DNA of 64,000 bases, from NCBI GenBank assembly GCA_003255065.1, contig QAOA01007002.1, positions 225,670-289,669 of the forward strand, given 5' to 3'. Numbering within the stretch: position 1 is the first letter of the stretch; the number at the start of each line of letters is the position of its first letter. This stretch comes from Cercis canadensis. Its lineage: Eukaryota > Streptophyta > Magnoliopsida > Fabales > Fabaceae. The translations under genes and the position numbers were made by a program. Below the pieces are notes generated by a model. That model was not told the DNA's origin and made no database searches. It saw only the letters and a program-made list of their open reading frames with translations. Below are positions 11,943 to 21,600 of the stretch, in pieces.

Positions 11943-13496
11943 TGTGAGTGATTAACCTGCAAAAAAGGTTAGTAGAAATATATTGAAGCTCTCACTTCAC
12001 TCTACTCACGTGTTTCACTCTTGTCACTCTTGTCACTCTTGTTTTAGCACTCTTTAGGCTCTTTAAGCAAATAAGTTTACTTCACTGCCTTTTACCACTC
12101 AATCCTTCTCTTAGAATCTCTAGAGCAAGCTAAGAGACACAACTGGGCAGCAACTATGCAAGGATAACCAAAACCAAATCAAACACTCATTTTGTAAAGT
12201 AGCATGCAAGAAGAACAACTTTGCATGTGGAGTGTGGTAGGAAACTAGGATTGCACTGATCAATAAAGAAAAGTTCTCTACTAGAGTAATGAACAATTAC
12301 AGAAACAGCAAACAAAAATAGGGTTTGAAACAAGTTCTGCAAAACAAAGTCCTTTTTTCAAACTAGTTAGAATTAATCAAGTCACTAAGATATACACCTT
12401 TGGTGGCCAAAAACAGGGTAGTTAACCTTTTACCTACTTAGTTCATGGACCATTGGTACATTTTCTTTCTTTGAAGGATCTTTAATCTCACTTAAACTTT
12501 TTTTTTTTTTATACTTCCAGTAAGCTCAACAAGGGTAGGACACGGCCTCAACACAGCCCGTGTTCGAATTTCGATTCTCTGTCTGAAAGACACGGCCAGG
12601 ACACGGCTATGTCCAAATTGACACGGCCCCGTGTTTGCTCTTTGTATTCACAACACGTTCTGGAACACGGCCAGGACATGGTCCGTGTTCTCACTTAGCT
12701 TTTCTCTGATTTTAACACGGCCAAGAACACGTCTACCTCTTTAATAAACACAGTCGTGTTCAATCTGTTCTATTTTTTTGTTCTTTGCACACTTTTTTTT
12801 TTTTACCAAATTAAGGAAAATGCTAATTACCCCTAGATTCAGAATTTAGCCACACTACAGGGTATTTACCAAGCAACTAAGCCAATTCCTTAAGCTTTCC
12901 ATTAAGACAAAGTAAGTCTAGCAGAAAAATTTCAGAAAACTGGTTTTAGCAAAATACCAAACTAGGTCTTAGTGGCAGTTATACAGACACAAGGGGAATT
13001 TCCAGAAAAGAATAACTGATTTCAAATTTGGAAGCATTCAGCCATGGAAGATTATGAAGGATTCGACACTCTCACTAGTTTCATGAGCATACAACCAGAT
13101 TTAAAGGAACTCTAACATTGAAGTCAATTAAATTCAAGGCAATGCTCAATCACCTAACTAAATGTCAGTCATAGAATCCATCAAACTCGAAATCACATGA
13201 AGCTAAATTAAAGTTCAACAATGGATATCAATTTTCAAGAACTTGAGGATGAACAGCAATGGCAGAAATTTCAGAAAACAACACAGAAATTCCAGAATCA
13301 AAGATTCTGCCTAAATTTGAACCAAACTACCAGATTTCAATTGATCTAAATTCAAACAACCTAGATCAAATAGAATCTAAAATAATTCAAATTCAGAGAT
13401 GACAATTTTTTTTTTTTTGTAAATTTCCAGATTTTGTTCTAAGAGATGAAGAACGAAAATTAACTCAGAATTAAAGATAGATGCCAACCTCTTTGG
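11943..13496 (-). other. Untranslated leader of the nested Ty3 element
   Basis: About 1.55 kb between primer site and gag start without coding signal. It holds short homopolymer T runs (12500, 12790, 13400) and, at 12538-12760, another cluster of ACACGGCC/GGCCGTGTT-like words matching those in the LTRs. Confidence 0.65.
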
Positions 13497-13518
13497 AGCC
13501 AAAGCTCTTATACCAATT
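13497..13518 (-). promoter_or_regulatory. Primer binding site of the nested Ty3 element
   Basis: On the minus strand TTGGTATAAGAGCTTTGGC follows the 5' LTR end after two bases. It is a variant of the usual initiator-tRNA complement TGGTATCAGAGC. Confidence 0.65.
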
Positions 13519-14329
13519 TGATGCGATTTCCTAGAGACTTAGGACAATCCAATCAACTTAACACCATGTAAGACCAAGGATCCCAAATAGATTAGCAGGA
13601 GTTCAAATGAACAAGATAAAAGTGAATGGAATTAAGGTGAAGACCCTTGAAATCAAGGGATGGGCAACTCAGCTTAACAAGCTAAACCTCCCAAACACTA
13701 TGATAAATCAAGAACCAACGTGTTCAATGATGAAGAATGAAGGAATCGCCACATTCTAGATTCAAGAAGAAGAAAAGGAGTGATGAGATTCAGGCAACCA
13801 AGCTAGACTCAACCTAGCTGGTCCCAAGCTCTCAATAGAGAGAAAAGAGAAGTTAAACTCTCAATTTCAATTATCAAATTGTTAATTCTTGCTGAGGACA
13901 AAGGCCTTCAGCTCCTTATATAGTTCAGGAGAAAACTAACAAGCCTTAATTCAAAATAACAAAAAGGAATTAAAACTGGTAGAACTAACATGGCGCGACA
14001 CGGCCATAACACGGCCGTGTTCGTCTTCCAGAAAGCTCCATTTTAGACACGGCCTGGACACGGCTTGTACTCATGGCCTTGTTCCCTTTCGGGTAGCAGG
14101 ACACGGCCTAGTCTCAGTAGTAACACGGCCGTGTTCATCGTCCTGGGCAGAAATGCAAGTGATCAGCTAGACTTGCCCTTCAATTTTGCCCTTCAAGACA
14201 TAGTCCTTGCAAGCTTGTTGCAATAATAATCCCACGTTAATTCGCAACTCCTTGGCTCGTGCCCTTGTCAACGGACCCTCGACTTCCACATCTTTTGTAT
14301 CCTTGATAGTGCTACCTTGAATCGCATCA
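13519..14329 (-). repeat. Nested Ty3 5' LTR
   Basis: 811 bp, same termini as the 3' LTR. It carries the same pol-tail coding stretch (14167-14329, DAIQGSTIKDTKDVEVEG and on), which is non-functional in the 5' position, and a 13-bp duplication near 14172-14196 that the 3' LTR lacks. Confidence 0.92.
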
Positions 14330-14334
14330 CTAGG
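14330..14334. repeat. Target-site duplication CTAGG (right) of the nested Ty3 element
   Basis: CTAGG follows the terminus AATCGCATCA and matches 6593-6597. The outer LTR sequence resumes directly after it. Confidence 0.85.
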
Positions 14335-15329
14335 TGCCATAGCTGCCAGAGAGCTAGCACTAAGCACTACAAGAAAAATCGCATTTTCTCATGGATTTTT
14401 CTCACAGATAAAAATTCATGAGAAATTCATGTCATTTCTCACAAAATGTGACTGTGAGGATTCTCTCACGAACCTTGTCATGGACAAGGCTAACCGTGAG
14501 AAGACTCCATGAGAAACAGTCCCCAAACTATAACCATAAATGAGTTGACTATTCTCACGGACTTTCTCATGAAATGCTAGTGGCGAGAGAAAGTCTGTGA
14601 GAAATCAAAACACGACGTTTCACTTAAAATTTGAATTTTAGGGGTCGTTTCTCACAGTCAAAATCGGTGAGAAAATCTGTTTATCTTCTCCCTTGCGCAG
14701 CCGCAACTTCCATTTCCATTTTCAAACTCTTCTTCCTTTCCTCCATTCTCTGTCGCCCTCTCTTTCCTTGGAGCAAATCAACACCATTTCAGCTTCTAGA
14801 GCTTGGGTTTTGCAACGCAAGTCCCCTACTTCGAGTCTACCAGTTCAAATTTTGAGGTTTCTGCTAATTAAGGTAGGTTCCTACACTTTTATCTTATCTC
14901 TGATTTTTATGCTTTTTGTATAAGTAATTTTATTTCAATTATCATGAACATTATAGGATTTAGCTGTTTAAAATATTTATTGCTTATTTTAGATAGTGTA
15001 GAGAGTTGCTTTAGATATAGTTTCATAATGTAAGTTGATAGATAGTGAAATATATATCATTTGTTAAGATTAGGAACTCAATTTTGTTATATACTTGATG
15101 CTGAATCATTCTAGAATTTTTTCTAAATATTTTCAATGGTGTAGAAATAATTTTATAATTTTTCAACTGTTGTATAAGTTTTTAGCTTTGCTGCTATGTA
15201 ATTATGTATGTTGGAATAAATTGTAATTTTGGGTATATGTTTTTGTTGAATTGTGTGGAATTTTAAATTCCTAGAATATTTAATTTTTAAGGGAGACTCT
15301 GCCCAATTTTTAGTTTATTATTTAGGGAT

Positions 15330-15515
15330 TTAAGGTATAGGGTATTATAGGGTTTAGAGGATAAGAATGTAAGCTTTAAATTTTAGGGATTTAGTGGTTT
15401 GGAATTTAGGGCTTAGGATTTAGGGTTTAAAGTTTGGGGTTTAGGATTGGGGTTTATGATTTAGGATTTATGGTTAGGGTTTATGATTAAGGATTTAGGG
15501 TTTAGGGTTTGTTGA
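15330..15515 (+). repeat. Degenerate telomere-like TTTAGGG tract inside the CACTA element
   Basis: A G/T-rich tract with many TTTAGGG, TTTAGGA and GGTTTAGG words in imperfect tandem. It matches the Arabidopsis-type telomere unit but is too diverged for functional telomere; it is an interstitial or telomere-like minisatellite. Confidence 0.7.
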
Positions 15516-15595
15516 TATAGGGATTAATAGTTTTATTGTACAAACTATTTCATTGGTTTTATTTAAATTGTATGACAGATATCAGACTAGACAAG

Positions 15596-16132
15596 ACGTT
15601 CATCTTCGACAAATGGGTTGCCATCTAGGAAGGACAAAGGCAAAGCTGCTGTTCAACCTTCTCAAATTGAGTTGGCCTTGTCTTTATTTATGCCGACCTT
15701 GAGGTTGGCACACACACCTTCGCCCATTGCTACGTACGAGGGGTGCTCAGGAGCCACCACCCAAGGCTCCGCATTGTCGGCCACTGGATGGTTGTTGCAT
15801 TCGAGTCCATCATCAGAGGCATATCCACAAAGGCACTTGCAACTATGTTGGGAGATTTACTGTNACGTTCATCTTCGACAAATGGGTTGCCATCTAGGAA
15901 GGACAAAGGCAAAGCTGCTGTTCAACCTTCTCAAATTGAGCTGGCCTTGTCTTTATTTATGCCGACCTTGAGGTTGGCACACACACCTTCGCCCATTGCT
16001 ACGTACGAGGGGTGCTCAGGAGCCACCACCCAAGGCTCCGCATTGTCGGCCACTGGATGGTTGTCGCATTCGAGTCCATCATCAGAGGCATATCCACAAA
16101 GGCACTTGCAACTATGTTGGGAGATTTACTGT
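15596..16132 (+). repeat. Direct duplication around the single unknown base at 15864
   Basis: 15596-15863 and 15865-16132 are each 268 bp and differ at about two positions. The junction is exactly the unknown base, which suggests overlapping contig ends left unmerged. The open frames here (for example 15743-16150) have no recognisable homology and use this duplication. Confidence 0.8.
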
Positions 16133-16663
16133 AGTAACACTAGGGTTTAGCATCCAATTTGGCCCCACAGCCCCTGTTGATGATCACGATGACACATCTC
16201 AAGACTTGGGGGCAGACGAGGAGGAGAAATGCTTAGGGTTTTCTATTGTACATTTTTTTTATATTGTATAACATTTTTTTATTGTAATTAAAATTTTTTA
16301 ATAAAATTTTATTATATTTCATTTAATTTTTTATTAATTTGATTAAATATTTATAAAAATAAATAGTCATTTAAGGTAAAAAAAAAAATTAGCACAAAAT
16401 TTCTCACGAACATTAGTCTGTGAGAATTTCTCAACAAATAGGTCCGTGAGAAGTTCAACGACTTATGCGTGAGATCCTCTCACGCGTAACAAATGTTTAT
16501 TCGTGAGAAATTCCATGATAAATTTCTCATGGACCATTTTGTCCGTAAGAAAAAGCTTTTGTCACACTTGTTTTTCTCTTGCCTTGTAGTCCATGAGAAA
16601 TTCCATGAGAACTGCATTTCTCCTGGATTTTGTCCATTAGAAAAAGTAATTTTTCTTGTAGTG

Positions 16664-17147
16664 TAGGCGCCAGGCCTATTTATTTCAACCTATGTCTATT
16701 TTATCTTTAGTTGTTGGACTTTTCTAGGTGTTTGGGCCTTTTTACTATGCTTAGGCCTTTTTGCCATATTAGAGTTTTCCTAATTAGTTGTTAGGTTTGA
16801 TGATGTATCTTTTCTATCAAAGGATCAGAGCCCCCTTTGTGGCAACTAACTTTGACATTATTGTGAATGAAAGGAATTTCCTTCTAGGTTCTCTTGAGAA
16901 CTTTGAAACTTATCAAAAATCTGTGATATATTCTTGTGCCATTCTCCCCAGCTTATCACTCACTGCCTCATCCCCATCTTAAGTGTGGCACCTAGAATAT
17001 TTCTATACCTCGGTTCTCATTTCTCTAAGTGATGGGTCAAGGACTTTGTTTGTGTTTCTAAGTTTATGAACTTGATTAGACGTTCTTGGGCGATTGAATC
17101 TCTCCTAATTGTGTTGGTCTCAAGGTAAGTTGGAGATGTTCGCATCA
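16664..17147 (+). repeat. Outer Ty3 5' LTR, last segment
   Basis: Continues the 5' LTR after the CACTA element and matches about 20900-21476 of the 3' LTR, although the 3' copy holds roughly 80 extra bases near 20915-21015 (a deletion here or an insertion there). It ends GTTCGCATCA at 17147, just before the primer binding site. A 30-bp piece of the same LTR also survives between the two nested elements (14335-14364). Confidence 0.8.
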
Positions 17148-17166
17148 TTCGGTATCAAAGCTCGTG
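17148..17166 (+). promoter_or_regulatory. Primer binding site of the outer Ty3 element
   Basis: GGTATCAAAGCTCG begins three bases after the LTR end. It resembles the complement of the 3' end of the initiator methionine tRNA used by most plant LTR retrotransposons. Confidence 0.6.
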
Positions 17167-18162
17167 GTTCTAATCAAGGTTCGATTATCCTTTTTTGTTT
17201 TCTGTTCTTCAATTTTTTTTCTTCCTGTTCTGTTTCGATTTGCATTTATCCTTGCTATTCTGTTTTGTTTTCCATTTGTTCTTGCTTGTTCTTGCTGGAA
17301 TTTCTGGTTGTGTTCATCTTGTTCATATTTTGTTCAGCTGTAATTCCCTTTGAGTCCCTTGGTAACTGCCCATATGGTACTGTTTGGGTGTTCAGATTTC
17401 ATTTTTTTTGGGTTTCATGCTGTTATGCGTTTTGGGGCTGTTAAATTTTCTCTTGTGCTTATGTCATGTTGAAGCATGTTAAATCAATAGTATTAAAAAA
17501 TAAATAAAAGAATTCTGGAAAGTGTTGCAGAAAAAGTATGAAAATGGAAGTTGTTCTTGAGTAAAGAAATTGAAAATTCGTACCAAAAAAAAATTTGGGA
17601 ATAATTTGCAAAATTGTGAAATTGAACACTATTTGAGTTGTTCAATGCTTCATGAGATAGCTCTTGAGTTGAAATTACAATAGTTGCTCAAATTGTGATT
17701 GGAAAATTGTGAGAAAGAACTTGAAGTTGGAAATTCTATTGCATTTCGATTTTAATCCCGAAGTGCCTTGTGAATTGAGTTTCTTCTTGTTTGTGTGTCC
17801 TATTCGGTGTTGAGTTTCATTTATCCTTGTCCTTGAATTCATTTTCCTTGTTATTATTCTGTTTTGTGCTTAATTTAGTCTTGTCTATCCTTGAATCCTT
17901 TGTTTATGTGCCATACTTTCCATTCTTGTGGTAAGTTGCTTTGAAGATTGTCACAAAGTCATGCTCTTGGTTTTGTTTGCTTAGTTCGATAAAGAACTAA
18001 AGAAAGGAAATTAAGAGTGGTAAAAGGCAAGAGTGTGAGATCATTAGAGGATAAAAGCCATTAGTGTGCTAAACACAAGTGTGAGTGACATTGTTTGAGT
18101 GCAAACACATGAGGGAGTGTGTAAGGTTATCCTTGCTAACATTCTTTTAAGGTTTTAACACC

Positions 18163-19190
18163 ATGGATAGAGAAAGAGAGGTGGGAAACCAATCATTCAT
18201 GCTCCATCCTATGCAGGAACAATTTGAGCGTATAAATGTGCGGTTTGATGAGATGCAAGATAGAATGGGTCGGTATGAGGATGACTTACAAAGGAGACAG
18301 CCACCTATAGTTCTCAGAGTAAGGAAGGGAAATATAAGGGTTGCTGTGGAGGATAAATAAGAGAGTAGCCGAAACAACTCTGACGATCAAGACCGGTTTG
18401 CTAGACATGATAGAGGAGAAAGGAGAACAAGACATGCTCAAGTAGACTATGACTTAAGTGGCATAAAAATGATCTCATCTTTTTAAGGAAAGAATGACCC
18501 GGAAGCCTATTTATATTGAGAAGGTAGAACATATGTTTGATTGCCACCATTACTTCGAAGAGAAGAAAATGAAGATAGTAGCCGTTGAGTTTGTAGATTA
18601 TGCCATCATTTGGTGGGACTAGCTGGTGTTGAATAGAAGAAGAAACCATGAGAGGCCAATTGACTCCTGGGATGAAATGAAAACCATCATGAAGAGCAGG
18701 TTCATTCCTAGCCATGATCACCGAGACCCTTATCAAAAATTGCAAAGTCTCACCTAAGGCTCTAGGAGTGTAGAGGACTACCACAAGGAAATGGATGTTG
18801 TTATGATTCGGGCCAATATAGAGGAGCACCGTGAGGCCACTATGGCTAGGTTCTTGCATGGCTTGAATAGAGAGATTGCTAATGTGGTGGAGTTGCAACA
18901 TTATGTGGAGTTTGAGGACATTGTATACATGACTATGAAGGTAGAGAGGCAACTAAAGAGGAGGACTACCTTAAGGCACAATTTGGGTTCCTCTTTACGA
19001 TGGAAACCAAATTGGCAAAGGGAAGACAAAGTCGCTACCAAGCCTAGGACAAAAACTTTCAAAGCTCACAAAGATGGAGGTACTCAAGCCAAGGATAAAA
19101 CTAATGGCCAATCCTATAGAAATAGGGACATCAAATGCTTCAAGTATTTGGGAAGGGGACACATTGCTTCCTAATGTCCAAACAAGAGAG
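18163..19190 (+). pseudogene. gag relic of the outer Ty3 element
   Basis: Starts MDREREVGNQSF, followed by a coiled-coil-like stretch (QEQFERINVRFDEMQDRM). After stops and shifts it continues with GKNDPEAYL, then MIRANIEEHREATMARFLHG, the segment shared with the nested element's gag. It ends with a zinc knuckle reading CFKYLGRGHIAS followed by a stop; the second knuckle cysteine is now Tyr. The protein would form the capsid and bind genomic RNA; this copy cannot. Confidence 0.75.
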
Positions 19191-19590
19191 TAATGATCCT
19201 TATGGGAGATAGAGATATTAAAACCAAAGATGAATCCAAGGATGAGTCCATGTCACCCTTAGAAAAGGATGATGATGACATATAGCACCCCGTGGAGGAA
19301 GATTTTTTGGTGATTAGGCGAGCCCTCAATGCTCAGGTGAAGGGGGAAGAAGAGGTGCAATGTGACAACATCTTCCACACTAAGTGCCTTGTCAATGGGA
19401 ATGTATGCAGCATAATCATTGATTGAGGTAGTTGTACACATGTTGCTACCACTACCTTAGTTGATAAGCTGAATTTACCTACTTTAAAGCATCCTAGACC
19501 TTATAAATTGTAATGGTTAGATGAATATGGAGAGGATAGGGTAACTAAACAGGTGTTGGTATCATTTGCTATTGGTAGATACAAGGATAA
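19191..19590 (+). pseudogene. Protease relic of the outer Ty3 element
   Basis: The frame after the zinc knuckle carries an acidic linker, then HTKCLVNGNVCSIIID, a stop, and GSCTHVATTTLVDKL. This is the aspartic protease active-site region, with the residue after the catalytic Asp replaced by a stop. It runs to VLVSFAIGRYKD, where homology with the nested element's pol breaks off at about 19590. Confidence 0.7.
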
Positions 19591-19799
19591 ATCGGTTGGA
19601 ATTTTTCGTTGGACTTTTTTTAAAAAATAAATTCCAACGGTAAAATTTCGTTGAAATTTCCATTGGAATTACTATTCCATTGGAATTTTGCAATTTCAAC
19701 GGCCACTTTTCTAATGACTCCAATTCCGTTAGAATTTTCGTTGGAATTCAAAATTCCAACGGAAAAATTCTGTTGGAATCCAGGAATTTTCTTGTAGTG
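19590..19799. mobile_element. CACTA-like terminal fragment at a pol deletion
   Basis: Dense in words such as TTCCAACGG and CCGTTGGAATT in both orientations, the sub-terminal repeat style of plant CACTA elements, and ending TTTTCTTGTAGTG (19787-19799), a CACTA terminus. No opposite terminus is seen at the left edge. The element appears truncated, and the flanking pol is missing everything from the protease to the integrase C-terminus. The last part is repeated at 19962-20092 after the unknown base at 19961. Confidence 0.6.
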
Positions 19800-20253
19800 T
19801 TTTATCTACTTTATTGTGTTCAATCATCCAAAAGAATTTAAAAACTTGGGAAGAATGCTTGCCTCATGTAGAATTTGCTTATAATAGGACTGTCCATTCA
19901 GCTACTAACTTTTCTCCTTTTGAAGTTGTTTATGGGTTTAATCATTTGACTACCTTGGATNTGAAATTTCCATTGGAATTTTGCAATTTCAACGGCCACT
20001 TTTCTAATGACTCCAATTTCGTTAGAATTTTCGTTGGAATTCAAAATTCCAACGGAAAAATTCTGTCGGAATCCAGGAATTTTCTTGTAGTGTTTTATCT
20101 ACTTTATTGTGTTCAATCATCCAAAAGAATTTAAAAACTTGGGAAGAATGCTTGCCTCATGTAGAATTTGCTTATAATAGGACTGTCCATTCAGCTACTA
20201 ACTTTTCTCCTTTTGAAGTTGTTTATGGGTTTAATCATTTGACTACCTTGGAT
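19652..20253 (+). repeat. Direct duplication around the single unknown base at 19961
   Basis: 19652-19960 and 19962-20253 are the same sequence apart from a 17-bp difference and a few substitutions. The unit spans the CACTA-like end and the start of the integrase tail. The repeat abuts the unknown base exactly, so it probably represents two unmerged contig ends rather than a genomic duplication. Confidence 0.75.
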
Positions 20254-20639
20254 TTATCCCCTTGACCTATTAATGAGTGTGCTAGCTTGGATGGCAAGAT
20301 GAAGGCTGAATATGTCCAAAAATTGCATGAGAAAGTGAGGCAACACATAGAAAAGAGGACCCATCAATATGTTGCCCAAGGCAACAAAGGGTAGAGTCTT
20401 CAAACTAGAAGATTGGGTGTGGGTACACATGAGGAAGGAAAGATTTCCAGCTCAAAGACACTCCAAATTGCTTCCAATAGGAGACAGTCATTTCCAAGTG
20501 GTGGCAAGGATAAATGACAATGCTTATAAGTTAGAGCTACCTAGTGAGTATAATGTAAGTGCTACTTTTAATGTAGCTGATCTTTCTCCTTTTGATGTAA
20601 GTAATGATTAGAGGATGAATCCTTCAAAGAGAGACGGAA
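19800..20639 (+). pseudogene. Integrase C-terminal relic of the outer Ty3 element
   Basis: Reads STLL-like then [18 protein letters not shown], the end of the integrase core, then [11 protein letters not shown], and in another frame the GPF/Y-type module (WVWVHMRKERFPAQRHSKLL ... NDNAYKLELPSEYNVSATFNVADLSPF). The catalytic D,D,E residues are not present. A purine-rich tract (20625-20639) lies just before the LTR start. Frameshifts, and the duplication around 19961, interrupt it. Confidence 0.75.
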
Positions 20640-21476
20640 TGAAGAGAATCCTCAAGGCAATAACAAGAGCTCAAGCAAAGAAGATGCAAGCTACTTTGAG
20701 TGGACTCATTGAGTATTTGGGCTCAAATTACAAGGCAAGGAGCAAGGCATGAAGATTTGGGCCTTAATGGAAGCCAAGGGATCGTGTGCTTGATCCAAGC
20801 AGCTAAAAAAGAAGTTGCTGAAGAAGAGCCTGGCGCCTAGCTGCCCAAGCCACTAGAGAGCTGGCGCCTCAACGCTGCAGAGCAAGCGGCTAGGCGCCCT
20901 AGCTGCCAGAGGACCAGCACCTAGGTTCCTGGGCATTTTTCTCCAATATGAGGTTTTAGCTCTTGGGTCGGAGTTGCCTCCATATTTTGGCCATTTTGGG
21001 CCCGTTTTAATGTTTTCAACCTATGTCTATTTTATTTTTAGTTGTTGGATTTTTCTAGGTGTTTGAGCCTTTTTAGTAGGCTTAGGCCTTTTTGCCAAAT
21101 TAGGATTTTCCAAATTAGTTGTTAGGTTTGCTTATGGATATTTTCTATTAAAGGGAGGCAGCCCCTTTTGTGTTAGCTAACTTTGATAGTATTATGAATG
21201 AAAGGAATTTCTTTCTAGGTTCTCTTGAGAACTTTGAAATTTATCAAGAATTTGTGATTCTTGTGGCTTTCTTCCTGGCTTATCACTCACCCCCTCATCC
21301 ATGTCTTGAGTGTGGCACTTAGAATATTTCTATACCTCTGGTTCTCACTTATCTAAGTGATGGGTCAAGACCTTTGTTTGTGTTTTTCAGTTTATGAACT
21401 TGATTAGACGTTCTTGGGTAATTGAATCTCTCGTAACTATGTTGGGTCTCGAGGCAAGTCCGAGAGCTTCGAATCA
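20640..21476 (+). repeat. Outer Ty3 3' LTR
   Basis: Begins TGAAGAGAATCC right after the purine tract and ends CTTCGAATCA before AGATT. Its first 100 bases still encode the end of pol (AITRAQAKKMQATLSGLIEY). Divergence from the 5' LTR segments is clearly higher than between the LTRs of the nested element, so this insertion is the older one. Confidence 0.85.
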
Positions 21477-21481
21477 AGATT
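21477..21481. repeat. Target-site duplication AGATT (right) of the outer Ty3 element
   Basis: AGATT follows the 3' LTR terminus ...AATCA at 21476 and matches 6268-6272. Removing 6273-21481 restores a continuous reductase exon. Confidence 0.85.
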
Positions 21482-21600
21482 TTAATTTGTTTATATTTGT
21501 TGCATCTGGTGCAGTGGGAATGTTCGCCGGAGAATTGGCTAAGCTAGCTCAAAGGTTTTGTAGGATAATTGGAAGCACTGCCTCCAATGAAGCAGCACTA
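21477..21600 (+). pseudogene. 2-alkenal reductase relic, downstream part (nucleotide-binding loop)
   Basis: Directly after the second copy of the AGATT target duplication the sequence reads DFNLFIFVASGAVGMFAGEL and then CRIIGSTASNE. This is the Rossmann-fold NADP-binding segment of 2-alkenal reductases (family pattern V-F-x-S-A-A-S-G-A/G-V-G, then VxGSxGSxEK). Joined to 6208-6267 it completes one exon, so the two pieces were contiguous before the insertion. Similarity fades after about 21600, probably at an exon end, and no later exons were recognised. With the frameshift upstream, this copy is a pseudogene. Confidence 0.75.

Larger units (their letters stand above)
6598..14329 (-). mobile_element. 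Nested Ty3 LTR retrotransposon, CRM-type chromovirus, nearly complete
   Basis: 7732 bp on the minus strand inside the outer element's 5' LTR, flanked by CTAGG on both sides (6593-6597, 14330-14334). The LTRs are 13519-14329 (5', 811 bp) and 6598-7395 (3', 798 bp), each bounded by a perfect 10-bp inverted repeat TGATGCGATT/AATCGCATCA. By eye the LTRs differ at about 22 positions plus one 13-bp insertion. One gag-pol frame (11942-7242) holds all domains in order, broken only by four stop codons. The polypurine tract and the last 51 codons of pol overlap the 3' LTR. A DGG-type protease and single-frame gag-pol support a CRM placement. Confidence 0.92.
14365..16663. mobile_element. Non-autonomous CACTA (En/Spm-type) DNA transposon
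   Basis: Begins CACTACAAGAAAAATCGC at 14365 and ends ATTTTTCTTGTAGTG at 16663: the CACTA terminal inverted repeat. Both ends are rich in sub-terminal words such as CATGAGAAAT and TTCTCACGG in both orientations, the expected transposase-binding arrangement. The flanking 3 bp are AAG and TAG, one mismatch from a perfect duplication. No TNP2-like transposase is visible in its 2.3 kb. It inserted into the outer Ty3 5' LTR only 30 bp from the nested Ty3 element. Confidence 0.85.
6273..21476 (+). mobile_element. Outer Ty3 LTR retrotransposon, CRM-type chromovirus, interrupted
   Basis: A plus-strand element bounded by AGATT duplications. The 5' LTR runs from 6273 to 17147 but is interrupted by a second Ty3 element and a CACTA element; the 3' LTR is 20640-21476. 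Both LTRs start TGA(T/A)GA and end in ATCA. A primer binding site follows at 17151, then a leader, a gag relic (18163-19190), a protease relic, and an integrase C-terminus running into the 3' LTR. RT, RNase H and the integrase core are absent, and a CACTA-like end fragment lies at the deletion. Many stops and shifts make the element dead. The pol end lying in the LTR and the IIDxGSC protease point to the CRM lineage; this is inference. Confidence 0.85.

Noticed and set aside
15330..15515. Telomere end or chromosome fusion point
   Set aside because: The repeats are degenerate and fully inside a CACTA element with intact ends.
15618..16271. Open frames inside the CACTA element as a transposon protein
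   Set aside because: They depend on the duplicated block around the unknown base at 15864 and show no transposase motif.
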